From the NCBI RefSeq assembly GCF_025195125.1, contig NZ_JAMGSL010000015.1:62001-126000 (forward strand): 64,000 bases of DNA. Direction: 5' to 3'. This stretch comes from Streptomyces sp. Je 1-79 (GTDB lineage Bacteria > Actinomycetota > Actinomycetes > Streptomycetales > Streptomycetaceae). The notes under the pieces are model-generated. The model was not told the DNA's origin and did no database searches. It saw only the letters and a program-made list of their open reading frames with translations. The translations under genes were made by a program, and so were the position numbers. Positions within the stretch are counted from its first letter, which is position 1, and each line of letters begins with the position of its first letter. This document shows, one piece after another, positions 42,460-51,795 of this stretch.

Positions 42460-44547
42460 CTACTCCACCTCGATGCCGAAGTCGCCCACCAGCTCCGCCA
42501 ACCCACCGGCGTAGCCCCGGCCCCCCAGGACGAAGTCCCAGTCGCCACCGGACCGGCGCCGGAACGAGCCCAGCACCAGGGCGGTCTCCCCCGCCCGGCC
42601 GTCCGACACGTCCAGCCGGTCCACCTCGGCCCCCGAGCCGTCCCGCAGACGGATCCCCGCGTCGACGAACCCCGCGAGATCCGCGTCCGGGTTCACCTCC
42701 GGATCGACCGCCGCGACCAGCACCAACCGGTCGGCCCGCGGCGGCAGAGCCTCGAACGCGACCTGGACGGCGGCCTTGTCCCCCCACACCGCGGGCACCA
42801 TCCGCACCGCGCCCTCCGGCGTCGAGACGTTGTTGAAGAAGACGAAGTGCTCCTCCCCCAGCACCCTGCCGCCCTCGCACACCAACGCGCAGACGTCGAG
42901 AGCCACCGACCCGGACCAGACCATCCCCAGCACGTTGGCGTCCCCGTCGGCCCCGGGCGGAGCCGGCGTCTCGGCCACCACCGTCGGGGCCTCCGGCACC
43001 CCCGTCCCCAGCCGGCCCCGCAAGCCGTGCTGATGCAACAGGTCCACCAGCTCCGCACCCGAGATCAGCGTCAGCGGCTTGCCGTTGGCGAAGGTGTACG
43101 ACCCCGGCCCGAACCCGGACGTCGTCACCAGCACCCCCTTGTTGGCCCCGGCCCCCTGCACCGTGCCGTACAGATCCCGCACCGCGCTCGGCGGGACGGT
43201 GTTCCGGTACCGCTTCGCCTGCACGATGATCGAACCGCCACGGATCGGATCCAGCGCCTCCACGTCCACACCCCCGTCGTTCGACCGCCGCGTCGTCACC
43301 GCCTGCAGCCCCCGCGCCCGGAACAGCTCTGCCACCAGCCCCTCGAAGGCGATCGGATCCATCGCCAGCAGATCGGGCTCCTCGCCCTCGCCGTGCAGCA
43401 CCACGGCCGAGCCCACCTGCTCCGGCACCGACAGAGGCACCACCGCCGCCCGCTCGTCGGGCTTCGCGGACAACCGCCCCGACAACGCCCCCGTCAGACA
43501 GTCCACCGCACTGACCAGCTCCAGATTCAGCCCGTCGAAGACCGGCCGCTCCACCACCACCGAAGCCAGACAGAGCCGCGCGGCCAGCCCCGTCGCCGGA
43601 TCCACACCGTCCACGAACCCGTTCAGCGCCACGCTCCGCAGGACACCGAACCGGTCGGCGGCGAAAAGCTCCCGCACCGCGAGCAGCACGCTCTGCGCCA
43701 CCACGTCCCGGTACAGCGCCCGCCGCTGTGTCACCGGCCGCGGGACCTCCTTCTCCTGGTCCGTACTGGGCAGGTACTTGACCCCCTTGGCCTCCGGCAC
43801 CACCTCGTACCCCGGCAGATCCCAGTCCAGGACCAGGCCCCGGGCCCCGCGGTCGTACGCGGCCGACACCTGCCGCGGGAACCCCTCCGACCACGCCGTC
43901 GACGCGTACAGCACGGCCGAGAAGAACTCGACCACCGTCTCCGGGTCGCCGGCCCGCAGCGAGTCCACCATCCCGGCGATCCCGCTGTTGTGCGCGCGGA
44001 TCTCCGCCAGCCGCCCCGCCGCCCACTCGTCGTACTGCGCCCGGTACGCGGCCAACTGCCGCTGCCGCCGGGTCTCCGCCTCCTGCGCCGCGTACCAGTC
44101 CCGCTCGAACCTCGCCCGGGCCTCCTGCTCCGCCTGCGCCCGCCCCGACGCCGTCCAGGCGCTCTGCGGCTGGTAGTGCCGCTGGTCCGGCACCGCCACC
44201 GGCTGCCCGAGCGGACCCGGCGCGAACGGCTCGATCTCCTCCTGGCGTCTCATCGACTCCACCCCGAACGCCGGAACCCCGCACCCCCGCGCCAGCAGCC
44301 CCGACAACAGCGCGACCCGCTCGTCCAGCTCCCGCGTCCGCCGCAACGCGTCCGCGTCACGGTGCTGCCGGTACGCGGCCCGCTGCTCCCGCTGCATCCG
44401 CGCCACGTCCCGCTCGTGCGACCGCTGCGCCCGCTCCGCGTCCCGCTGCTGCCGCAGCACCGCCTGCAGCTGCCCCTCCCGCTCCCGCTGTGCCAACCGC
44501 TGCGCTTCGGCCCACGCACCGATCAGCCCACTGGAACGCCGACTCAT
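42460..44547 (-). CDS. Coiled-coil / Mrr-like endonuclease / TerD fusion protein
   Basis: A 695-residue cytoplasmic protein. Residues about 8-210 are rich in Gln, Arg, Glu and Ala and form a long predicted coiled coil. Residues about 210-390 are a globular domain I do not recognise. Residues about 395-510 are a PD-(D/E)xK nuclease of the Mrr type: FEGLVAELFRARGLQAV, NDGGVDVEA, VQAKRY, and TSGFGPGSYTFA as the later strand. Residues about 537-695 are a TerD domain (HFVFFNNVSTPEGAVRMV). The catalytic residues look intact. It stands alone, next to tRNA-Thr. TerD and nuclease fusion suggests a stress or anti-invader role; no partner methylase is nearby. The start at 44547 has GGGGAGGGG upstream. 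Confidence 0.87.
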   Translation of the reverse strand: MSRRSSGLIGAWAEAQRLAQREREGQLQAVLRQQRDAERAQRSHERDVARMQREQRAAYRQHRDADALRRTRELDERVALLSGLLARGCGVPAFGVESMRRQEEIEPFAPGPLGQPVAVPDQRHYQPQSAWTASGRAQAEQEARARFERDWYAAQEAETRRQRQLAAYRAQYDEWAAGRLAEIRAHNSGIAGMVDSLRAGDPETVVEFFSAVLYASTAWSEGFPRQVSAAYDRGARGLVLDWDLPGYEVVPEAKGVKYLPSTDQEKEVPRPVTQRRALYRDVVAQSVLLAVRELFAADRFGVLRSVALNGFVDGVDPATGLAARLCLASVVVERPVFDGLNLELVSAVDCLTGALSGRLSAKPDERAAVVPLSVPEQVGSAVVLHGEGEEPDLLAMDPIAFEGLVAELFRARGLQAVTTRRSNDGGVDVEALDPIRGGSIIVQAKRYRNTVPPSAVRDLYGTVQGAGANKGVLVTTSGFGPGSYTFANGKPLTLISGAELVDLLHQHGLRGRLGTGVPEAPTVVAETPAPPGADGDANVLGMVWSGSVALDVCALVCEGGRVLGEEHFVFFNNVSTPEGAVRMVPAVWGDKAAVQVAFEALPPRADRLVLVAAVDPEVNPDADLAGFVDAGIRLRDGSGAEVDRLDVSDGRAGETALVLGSFRRRSGGDWDFVLGGRGYAGGLAELVGDFGIEVE

Positions 44548-44601
44548 CCGCCGCACCCCTCCCCAGAACACCCCAGCCGGATATGCCCCCGTAACGCACA
44601 A

Positions 44602-44630
44602 GTGTCCCGGACCTGAGTGGTCCGGGACAC
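44602..44630 (-). terminator. Hairpin terminator after tRNA-Thr
   Basis: A perfect 12-bp stem (44602-44613 with 44619-44630), 5-base loop, starting nine bases past the encoded CCA of the tRNA on the minus strand. Confidence 0.85.
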
Positions 44631-44638
44631 GGGTTTGG

Positions 44639-44716
44639 TGGAGCCCCCTGTCGGATTCGAACCGACGACCTACGCATTACAAGTGCGGCGCTCTGGCCGG
44701 GCTGAGCTAAGGGGGC
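44639..44716 (-). tRNA. tRNA-Thr (anticodon TGT)
   Basis: Reading on the minus strand, GCCCCCT pairs with AGGGGGC as the acceptor stem. The D-arm is GCTC/GAGC. The anticodon loop CTTGTAA carries TGT, read as Thr (ACA). The T-arm is GTCGG-TTCGAAT-CCGAC. The CCA end is encoded (44641-44639). One weak pair is present at the top of the anticodon stem. ACA is a rare codon in this genome. Confidence 0.95.
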
Positions 44717-44851
44717 ATCGCCTGCGGCGCGCTCACGCGCGAGGCTCCCCCACTCTACACAGCGCCACGAACCACCCGGGGAAAAATCTCTCCCCCTCCG
44801 ACTGCTGACAGATCGGACACCGCCAAGGTAGCGTCACGGGAAGTTCACTCC

Positions 44852-44867
44852 GGTGGACTAGACCCAT
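44852..44867. promoter_or_regulatory. dre-like site (DasR) upstream of msiK
   Basis: GGTGGACTAGACCCAT matches the DasR consensus ASTGGTCTAGACCAST at 12 of 16 positions, 56 bases before the msiK start. Its centre is identical to the nagK dre site. Confidence 0.65.
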
Positions 44868-44923
44868 CCTTCCTTTACAACGGATCGTCCGGCACGTTCC
44901 TGCCGGTGAAGGGACACATCACC

Positions 44924-46021
<1,098 letters not shown>

Positions 46022-46046
46022 CCCCTCGGCACCTCACAGGCACCGC

Positions 46047-46085
46047 CGAACGGCCCCGCATCTGTTGCAGATGCGGGGCCGTTCG
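46047..46085 (+). terminator. Hairpin terminator of msiK
   Basis: An 18-bp perfect stem (46047-46064 with 46068-46085) and 3-base loop, starting 26 bases after the msiK stop. Confidence 0.88.
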
Positions 46086-46224
46086 CCTATGTCGACAAAT
46101 ACCCTGACAGAACAGCCAATTCGGACAGCCGCGTCAACACGGGATTCGAAAAGCCGCTTCGAACCATCCCCCGCGAGAGTGACTAAATGTCGCCATATCT
46201 TCACCGGCCGCTACGCTCGCCTGC

Positions 46225-46638
46225 GTGACGCACACTGCCCGCCGTATCGGCCGCTCTCTCGCCCTCGTCCTGCCCGTCGTCCTGGTGCTCTCCGGAACGC
46301 TCGCGGTGTCCGCCGTCCCGTGGACCGGCCAGGGCTCCGACGACCAGATGCTCACCGCATCCTCGGAGGACGTCTCCGTCCCCGCCAAGTCCCGTGCCCC
46401 GCAGGATATTCTGCGCGACCGGCTCCTCGCAGAGCTTCAGGAGAAGGACCCCGGGACGGCCCTGACGCACCTCCAGCGCGAGGTCGAGAACAGCCCGTCC
46501 CTCGCCAAGCACTGCATGTCCATCGCCCGTTCCCTCGGCAAGGCGGCCGTCCGCCACTACGGCCCCACGCGCGCCCAGTCCTACTCGCGCCCGGTCTGCG
46601 ACACCTCGTTCGCGACCGGTGTCATGTACGCGAGCTGA
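46225..46638 (+). CDS. Small secreted hypothetical protein
   Basis: A 137-residue exported protein: basic N-terminus, hydrophobic core SLALVLPVVLVLSGTLAVSA, cleavage near residue 32. The mature part is helical and polar and has exactly two cysteines (KHCMSIAR and RPVCDTSF), likely forming a disulfide. I do not recognise the family. The GTG start at 46225 has no clear ribosome site, so it could be leaderless. It sits between msiK and a nucleotidyltransferase gene, separated from msiK by a strong terminator. Confidence 0.75.
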   Translation: MTHTARRIGRSLALVLPVVLVLSGTLAVSAVPWTGQGSDDQMLTASSEDVSVPAKSRAPQDILRDRLLAELQEKDPGTALTHLQREVENSPSLAKHCMSIARSLGKAAVRHYGPTRAQSYSRPVCDTSFATGVMYAS

Positions 46639-46710
46639 GCCGCGAGCCACCCGCGATCGCGTTCGCGACGCTGAACGGCTGCCTCACGAGGTGCGCATAT
46701 CGTTCGCGGT

Positions 46711-47427
46711 ATGGATACCTCCCCGACGCAGGCCGTGGTCCTGGCGGGCGGCCAGGGCTCGCGCCTGCGCCCGTACACCGACGACCGCCCCAAGCCGATG
46801 GTCGAGATCCCGGGCACCGGGACCCCGATCATCGGCCATCAGCTGTCCTGGCTCGCCGCCGAGGGCGTGACGGACGCCGTCGTGTCCTGCGGCCATCTCG
46901 CCGAGGTGCTCCAGGAGTGGCTCGCCTCCGCCGATCTGCCTCTGCGCGTCAAGACGGTCGTCGAGCCCGAGCCGCTCGGCCGCGGCGGCGGCCTGAAGTA
47001 CGCCGCCGCGCACCTTCCCGAGCCCGGACAGCCCTGGTACGCCACCAACGGCGACATCTGGACGCGCTTCTCCCTGCGTGAGATGGCCGCGTTCCACGCC
47101 GAGCGCGACGCCACCGCGACCCTCGCCCTCGCCCGCCCCCGGATCCCGTGGGGCGCCGTCGAGACGGACACCTTCGGGCACATCACCGACTTCATCGAGT
47201 CGCCGCCGTCGCCGTACCTCATCAACGCGGGCGTGTACGTCTTCTCCGCCGCGTTCACGGAACTGCTCCCGGACCGGGGCGACCATGAGCGCACCACGTT
47301 CCCCCGGCTGGCCAGGGAGCGCAGCCTCGCGGGCTTCCCGCTGCCCCAGGGGGCCTACTGGCGGGCGATCGACACGGCGAAGGACCTGACCGAGGCGGCG
47401 AAGGAGCTGGCCGCTCAGCGAGCCTGA
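46711..47427 (+). CDS. NTP-transferase family sugar nucleotidyltransferase
   Basis: A 238-residue single-domain nucleotidyltransferase. The nucleotide-binding motif is VVLAGGQGSRLRPYTDDRPKPMVEI. The metal-binding Asp is in YATNGDIWTRFSL, and the region GLLRGG-like is PLGRGGGLKYAAA. Such enzymes form NDP-sugars from sugar-1-phosphates (mannose- or glucose-1-phosphate). The substrate is undetermined. It lacks the left-handed beta-helix or C-terminal domain of GlmU/ManC. ATG 46711 fits the family start. Confidence 0.88.
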   Translation: MDTSPTQAVVLAGGQGSRLRPYTDDRPKPMVEIPGTGTPIIGHQLSWLAAEGVTDAVVSCGHLAEVLQEWLASADLPLRVKTVVEPEPLGRGGGLKYAAAHLPEPGQPWYATNGDIWTRFSLREMAAFHAERDATATLALARPRIPWGAVETDTFGHITDFIESPPSPYLINAGVYVFSAAFTELLPDRGDHERTTFPRLARERSLAGFPLPQGAYWRAIDTAKDLTEAAKELAAQRA

Positions 47428-47499
47428 CAGCCCTTCGTACCGACACCGGTACGGGACCCCGGCATGCCGGAAGGCCGGCACCGCGGCACCGCACGCCGG

Positions 47500-47533
47500 A
47501 AGGGCGGCACCGCGTCCTCGCGGTGCCGCCCTT
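47500..47533. terminator. Bidirectional hairpin terminator
   Basis: A perfect 15-bp stem (47500-47514 with 47519-47533) and 4-base loop between convergent genes. Just before it, a 19-bp direct repeat of the arm with one mismatch occurs at 47467-47485. Confidence 0.82.
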
Positions 47534-47551
47534 CTCGTACAGCCGGTGGCG

Positions 47552-49132
47552 TCAGCCCAGCAGGCCGCCGATCGGGTTCCGGTTGCCGCCGGTCGTCGAA
47601 CCGCCGGTGGGCTCGCTCGTGCCGCCGGTGCCGCCACCGGTGCCACCGCCACCGCCGCCGCTCGTGCCGCCCGAGCTCGTCGGGCCGGAGCTGGTGGACG
47701 GCGGGGGCGCCGGGTTCGACCGGCTCGGCGTGCGGGTGCCGGTGCCCTGCGTGGCGGTCGGCCGGCTCTCCTGGGTGCGGGAGGCCTCGCGCGTGGTCTC
47801 GCTGGGCGAGGCCGTCTCGTCCTTCTCGTCCTCGCCGCTCGCGCCGGCGGTGGCCGACGGCTTGGGCCGGGTCGAGGCGGACTGGGACGGGGTGCGCTCA
47901 CCGGGCTCCTGCGGGAGCGTACGGCCGGGCAGGTGGTTGATCGGGTCGTCGTTCGGACCGGGCACGGTGACCATCTCGGTGGAGCGCACGGCCCCGCCGA
48001 GCACCGAGCCGACGAGGAGCGTGAGGCCGACGACGACGGAGGCGACGAGCGCTCCGCGGCGCAGGACGCGGCGGCGCAGGTCCCACAGTTCGGAGCGGGG
48101 GCCGAGGGTGCGCCAGGCTTCGCCGGCGAGGCGGCCGTCGATGGAGTAGACGGGCGCGCCGGCGATGATCAGCGGGGACCAGGCGGCGAGGAAGATGATG
48201 TCGGCGGAGTCGTAGACGGGGACGGACTTCCAGCTGACGGTCAGCAGGAGTGCGGCCGAGAGCATGGCGCCGATGACGGCGGCGACCCGCTGCCAGAGGC
48301 CGAAGATGGTCAGGACGCCGACGACGACCTGGAGGAAGGCGACGGTGAGGCCGGCGCCGACCGGGTGCTGGAGGGCGAAGTCGCGGAGGGGTTCGGCGAG
48401 GGCCCAGGGGTTGAGCGACTGGAGCCACTTGACCATGGAGCCGCGCTCGCCGCCGTCGAAGTAGACGGGGTCGCAGAGCTTGCCCATGCCGGCGTAGATG
48501 GAGATGAAGCCGAGGAAGACGCGGAGCGGGAGGAGGACGACGCCGAGGTTCATCCGGCGCCCGGGGTAGTAGGCATGGCGGACGGGGTCGGCGCCGTGGC
48601 GGTGGGGGCGGCTGCGGTAGGCGTCGCCGTCCGGGTCCTCGTCGTGTCCGTCGGTGTACGCCGTCTCGCGTGACAGCTCGTACGGGCTGTCGTAGGGCTG
48701 GTCGAAGGCGCCTTCGGCGCGCCGCATCGGGGGGAGGAGCGGCGGGTCGGCGGTGAGGACGGGGGTGGGCATGGTGTCGTCGATGCGCGGGATGGCCTGG
48801 GTGGCGCCCGCGTCGTGGTGCGCGGGGGGTTCCAGGGTGGAGACGGAGGACTCGCGCACGGCCTGGAGCAGTCCGGTGGCTCCGGGCGAGGACTTTCCGG
48901 TCCATACGACGGGGCGGCGGCGCCCGGCGGCCCCGCCCGCCGCTGCTGCGGCTCCGGCGAGGGCCGGGCCGCGGGAGGCTGCGGCGAACTTCGGCTGCTG
49001 GGCCGGGGCGAGCCGCACACGGAAGCTGGCGTGGTTCACGATGACCTGCGCGGGATCGGAATCCACTTTGAGCATGCTCAGCGCGGGCTGATCGTCGAAC
49101 CCTGGCCGGGGCGTTCTGGTGTCCACACTCAT
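47552..49132 (-). CDS. DoxX-family membrane protein with long disordered ends
   Basis: A 526-residue membrane protein. Residues about 1-190 are low-complexity and partly acidic. About 195-385 is a DoxX/SURF4-type domain with four or so helices (NLGVVLLPLRVFLGFISIYAGMGKL, GAGLTVAFLQVVVGVLTIFGLW, VAAVIGAMLSAALLLTVSW, DIIFLAAWSPLIIAGAPVY). One more helix near 375-395 precedes a Thr/Ser/Pro/Gly-rich tail of about 120 residues. DoxX proteins are associated with thiol/oxidative stress in mycobacteria; function here is unknown. It ends the minus-strand block after rlmB. Confidence 0.82.
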   Translation of the reverse strand: MSVDTRTPRPGFDDQPALSMLKVDSDPAQVIVNHASFRVRLAPAQQPKFAAASRGPALAGAAAAAGGAAGRRRPVVWTGKSSPGATGLLQAVRESSVSTLEPPAHHDAGATQAIPRIDDTMPTPVLTADPPLLPPMRRAEGAFDQPYDSPYELSRETAYTDGHDEDPDGDAYRSRPHRHGADPVRHAYYPGRRMNLGVVLLPLRVFLGFISIYAGMGKLCDPVYFDGGERGSMVKWLQSLNPWALAEPLRDFALQHPVGAGLTVAFLQVVVGVLTIFGLWQRVAAVIGAMLSAALLLTVSWKSVPVYDSADIIFLAAWSPLIIAGAPVYSIDGRLAGEAWRTLGPRSELWDLRRRVLRRGALVASVVVGLTLLVGSVLGGAVRSTEMVTVPGPNDDPINHLPGRTLPQEPGERTPSQSASTRPKPSATAGASGEDEKDETASPSETTREASRTQESRPTATQGTGTRTPSRSNPAPPPSTSSGPTSSGGTSGGGGGGTGGGTGGTSEPTGGSTTGGNRNPIGGLLG

Positions 49133-49163
49133 CTAACCGAGTGACGCGGGGTTAGGACACTGC

Positions 49164-49197
49164 CTTGACGGGCTCGGAATGTCCGAGACCCGTCAAG
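49164..49197 (-). terminator. Hairpin between rlmB and DoxX gene
   Basis: CTTGACGGG-CTCGGA (49164-49178) pairs with TCCGAG-A-CCCGTCAAG (49182-49197): 9+6 bp with one bulged base and a 3-base loop. It may terminate rlmB or lie in the DoxX leader. Confidence 0.65.
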
Positions 49198-49227
49198 ATC
49201 GCGCCATGTGTGCCGGTGTACGGGAAA

Positions 49228-49252
49228 GGGCCCAGCTCAGCGAGGTGGGCCC
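49228..49252 (-). terminator. Hairpin terminator after rlmB
   Basis: GGGCCCA (49228-49234) with TGGGCCC (49246-49252), 11-base loop, followed on the minus strand by TTTCCC. It begins 32 bases past the rlmB stop. Confidence 0.65.
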
Positions 49253-49284
49253 TGTCCGGGATCGTACGGCGGTGTGTGCCGAGG

Positions 49285-50244
49285 TCAGTTCGCGCGGCGG
49301 CGGGCGACCTCGTAGAGGACGATGCCCGCGGCGACACCGGCGTTCAGCGACTCGGCGCCACCGGGCATCGAGATGCGGACGCGGTAGTCGCAGGTCTCGC
49401 CGACGAGGCGGCCGAGGCCCTTGCCCTCGCTGCCGATGACGATGACGACGGGGCCGTCGAGCGCCTCCAGGTCCTCGACCGTGTGCTCGCCGTCGGCGGC
49501 GAGGCCGACGACCGTGAGGCCCTCCTTCTGGAATCCCTCCAGGGCGCGGGTCAGGTTGGTGACGCGGGAGACGGGCGTACGGGCGGCGGTGCCGGCCGAG
49601 GACTTCCAGGCACCCGCGGTCATCCCGGCCGCGCGGCGCTCGGGGACGACGACGCCGTGACCGCCGAAGGCGGAGACGGAGCGGACGATTGCGCCGAGGT
49701 TGCGGGGGTCGGTGACGCCGTCGAGGGCGACGATCAGCGGGTCCTCGTGGGCGTCGTGGGCGGCCGCCGTGAGGTCCTCGGGGTGGGCGTACTCGTAGGG
49801 CGGGACCTGGAGGACGAGGCCCTGGTGGTTCAGGCCGTTCGTCATCCGGTCGAGCTCCTGGCGGGGGGCCTCCATCAGGTTGATGTTGCCGCGGTCGCCG
49901 GCGAGCTTGAGCACGTCGCGGACGCGCTCGTCGTTGTCGATGAACTGCTGGACGTAGAGCGTGGTCGCGGGAACGCCGTCGCGCAGCGCCTCGAAGACCG
50001 GGTTACGGCCGACGACCATCTCCGAGGTGCCCTTGGGGCCGCCGCGGCGCGGGGCGGGGCGCCGGGCGACGGCCTGCCTCGCCTGGGCGTTGGCGATGCG
50101 GTTCTTCTTGTGTCCCTTGCGGGCGGAGGCGGGCGGCGTGGGGCCCTTGCCCTCGAGGCCCTTGCGCCGCTGGCCACCGCTGCCGATCGTCGCGCCCTTC
50201 TTGTTGGACGTACGGCGGTTCCTGCGCTGGCTGTTCCCGGCCAT
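49285..50244 (-). CDS. rlmB: 23S rRNA 2'-O-methyltransferase, RlmB/TrmH (SpoU) family
   Basis: A 319-residue SpoU-family methyltransferase with the trefoil-knot SAM site: VALDGVTDPRNLGAIVRSVSAFGGHGVVV (motif 1), VIVIGSEGKGLGRLV (motif 2) and RISMPGGAESLNAGVAAGIVLYEVAR (motif 3). An N-terminal basic, Lys/Arg-rich extension of about 70 residues precedes the SpoU substrate-binding domain (VVGRNPVFEALRDGVP). It likely methylates 23S rRNA. It is downstream of cysS by 76 bases on the same strand, a common actinobacterial order. Confidence 0.92.
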   Translation of the reverse strand: MAGNSQRRNRRTSNKKGATIGSGGQRRKGLEGKGPTPPASARKGHKKNRIANAQARQAVARRPAPRRGGPKGTSEMVVGRNPVFEALRDGVPATTLYVQQFIDNDERVRDVLKLAGDRGNINLMEAPRQELDRMTNGLNHQGLVLQVPPYEYAHPEDLTAAAHDAHEDPLIVALDGVTDPRNLGAIVRSVSAFGGHGVVVPERRAAGMTAGAWKSSAGTAARTPVSRVTNLTRALEGFQKEGLTVVGLAADGEHTVEDLEALDGPVVIVIGSEGKGLGRLVGETCDYRVRISMPGGAESLNAGVAAGIVLYEVARRRAN

Positions 50245-50320
50245 GACTACCTAATCCTCGGTGTTGCGTGCATAGGTCTGTAAGTGAAGTGTGCCGCCCG
50301 GCTCCCCGAGCGGCACGTCA

Positions 50321-51718
50321 TCAGCGGTTTCCCAGCGTCCAGCGGGGGCCGTCGGGGCTGTCCTCGATGGCGAGGCCGGACTGGCTCAGCTGGTCGCGGA
50401 TCGCGTCCGCGGTCGCCCAGTCCTTGCGCTCGCGGGCCGACTCGCGCTGCTGGAGCACGAGCCGTACGAGGGTGTCGACGACGCCGTGGAGCTCCTCGCC
50501 GCGGTCGGTCTCCTCGGCCCAGTGCGGGTCGAGGGGGTCGAGGCCGAGGACGCCGAGCATGGCCCGGACCTCGGCGAGGCGGGCGATGGCCTCGTCCTTG
50601 TCGTCGGCGGCGAGGGCGCTGTTGCCCTGGCGGACGGTGGTGTGGATGATCGCGAGCGCCTGCGGGACGCCCAGGTCGTCGTCCATGGCCTCGGCGAAGG
50701 CCGGCGGCACGTCGGGGGCGGGCGGGACGGTCTTGCCGGCCTTCTCGGTGACGCGCTGGACGAAGCCCTCGATGCGCGCGAACGCGGACTCGGCCTCGCG
50801 CAGGGACTCCTCGCTGTACTCGATCATCGAGCGGTAGTGCGGGGTGCCCAGGTAGTAGCGCAGGACGATGGGGCGCCAGTTCTTGACCATCTCGGAGACG
50901 AGCACCGAGTTGCCGAGCGACTTCGACATCTTCTCGCCGCTCATGGTGACCCAGGCGTTGTGCACCCAGTACGAGGCGAAGTCGTCGCCGTAGGCCTTGG
51001 CCTGGGCGATCTCGTTCTCGTGGTGGGGGAAGATCAGGTCGAGGCCGCCGCCGTGGATGTCGAAGGCGGAGCCGAGGTACTTGTGGGCCATGGCCGAGCA
51101 CTCCAGGTGCCAGCCGGGGCGGCCGCGGCCCCACGGGGTCTCCCAGTCGGGCTCGCCGGGCTTGGTGGCCTTCCACATGGCGAAGTCGCGCGGGTCGCGC
51201 TTGCCGGAGACGCCCTCGTCGGGCTGGCGGAGGTCGTCGATGTCCTGGTTGGAGAGCGAGAGGTAGCCGGGGAAGGAGCGGACGTCGAAGTAGACGCTGC
51301 CGTCGGCCTCGTAGGCGTGGCCGCGCTCGATGAGTCCGCGCATCATCTCGACCATCTCGGTGACATGGCCGGTGGCGCGGGGCTCGTACGTGGGCGGGAG
51401 GCAACCGAGTACGTCGTAGCCGGAGTTGAAGGCGCGCTCGTTCTCGTAGCCGATGGACCACCAGGGGCGGTCCTGGTCGGCGGCCTTGTTGATGATCTTG
51501 TCGTCGATGTCGGTGACGTTGCGGATGAACGTGACGTCGTAGCCGCGGTACTCGAACCAGCGGCGCATGATGTCGAAGTTCAGCCCCGAACGGATGTGGC
51601 CGATGTGCGGGGCGGCCTGGACGGTGGCGCCACAGAGGTAGATCGAGACATGGCCCGGTGTGAGCGGGACGAAGTCGCGGATCTGCCGGGCGCTGGTGTC
51701 GTACAGGCGAATAGTCAC
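50321..51718 (-). CDS. cysS: Cysteinyl-tRNA synthetase
   Basis: A 465-residue class I aminoacyl-tRNA synthetase that charges tRNA-Cys. HIGH reads PHIGHIR (about residue 40) and KMSKS reads EKMSKSLGN (about 265). Zinc-binding residues are in YLCGATVQ, HLECSAMA and FPHHENE. A DALR-like anticodon-binding C-terminal domain is present. Start is GTG at 51718. It follows ispF, which ends 78 bases upstream, in a conserved actinobacterial block. Confidence 0.96.
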   Translation of the reverse strand: MTIRLYDTSARQIRDFVPLTPGHVSIYLCGATVQAAPHIGHIRSGLNFDIMRRWFEYRGYDVTFIRNVTDIDDKIINKAADQDRPWWSIGYENERAFNSGYDVLGCLPPTYEPRATGHVTEMVEMMRGLIERGHAYEADGSVYFDVRSFPGYLSLSNQDIDDLRQPDEGVSGKRDPRDFAMWKATKPGEPDWETPWGRGRPGWHLECSAMAHKYLGSAFDIHGGGLDLIFPHHENEIAQAKAYGDDFASYWVHNAWVTMSGEKMSKSLGNSVLVSEMVKNWRPIVLRYYLGTPHYRSMIEYSEESLREAESAFARIEGFVQRVTEKAGKTVPPAPDVPPAFAEAMDDDLGVPQALAIIHTTVRQGNSALAADDKDEAIARLAEVRAMLGVLGLDPLDPHWAEETDRGEELHGVVDTLVRLVLQQRESARERKDWATADAIRDQLSQSGLAIEDSPDGPRWTLGNR

Positions 51719-51746
51719 CACTCCAGGGTAGTGGGCGTGTGGTAGT

Positions 51747-51775
51747 GCCCCGCGACCGATCGCGGGTCGCGGGGC
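51747..51775 (-). terminator. Hairpin between ispF and cysS
   Basis: An 11-bp stem (51747-51757 with 51765-51775) and 7-base loop, 21 bases after the ispF stop. A T5 run lies on the plus-strand side at 51780-51784, which is the wrong side for the minus strand, so it may be a leaky terminator or a cysS leader hairpin. Confidence 0.55.
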
Positions 51776-51795
51776 GGGATTTTTCCGGTGGTGCG

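Noticed and set aside
41122..44616. Long plus-strand open frame (1164 codons)
   Set aside because: It is an Arg/Pro/His-rich antisense frame across the DAO and TerD-Mrr genes with no motif.
51719..51795. T-box leader of cysS
   Set aside because: The gap is only 77 bases and has a single ordinary hairpin; no T-box specifier or antiterminator sequence was seen.
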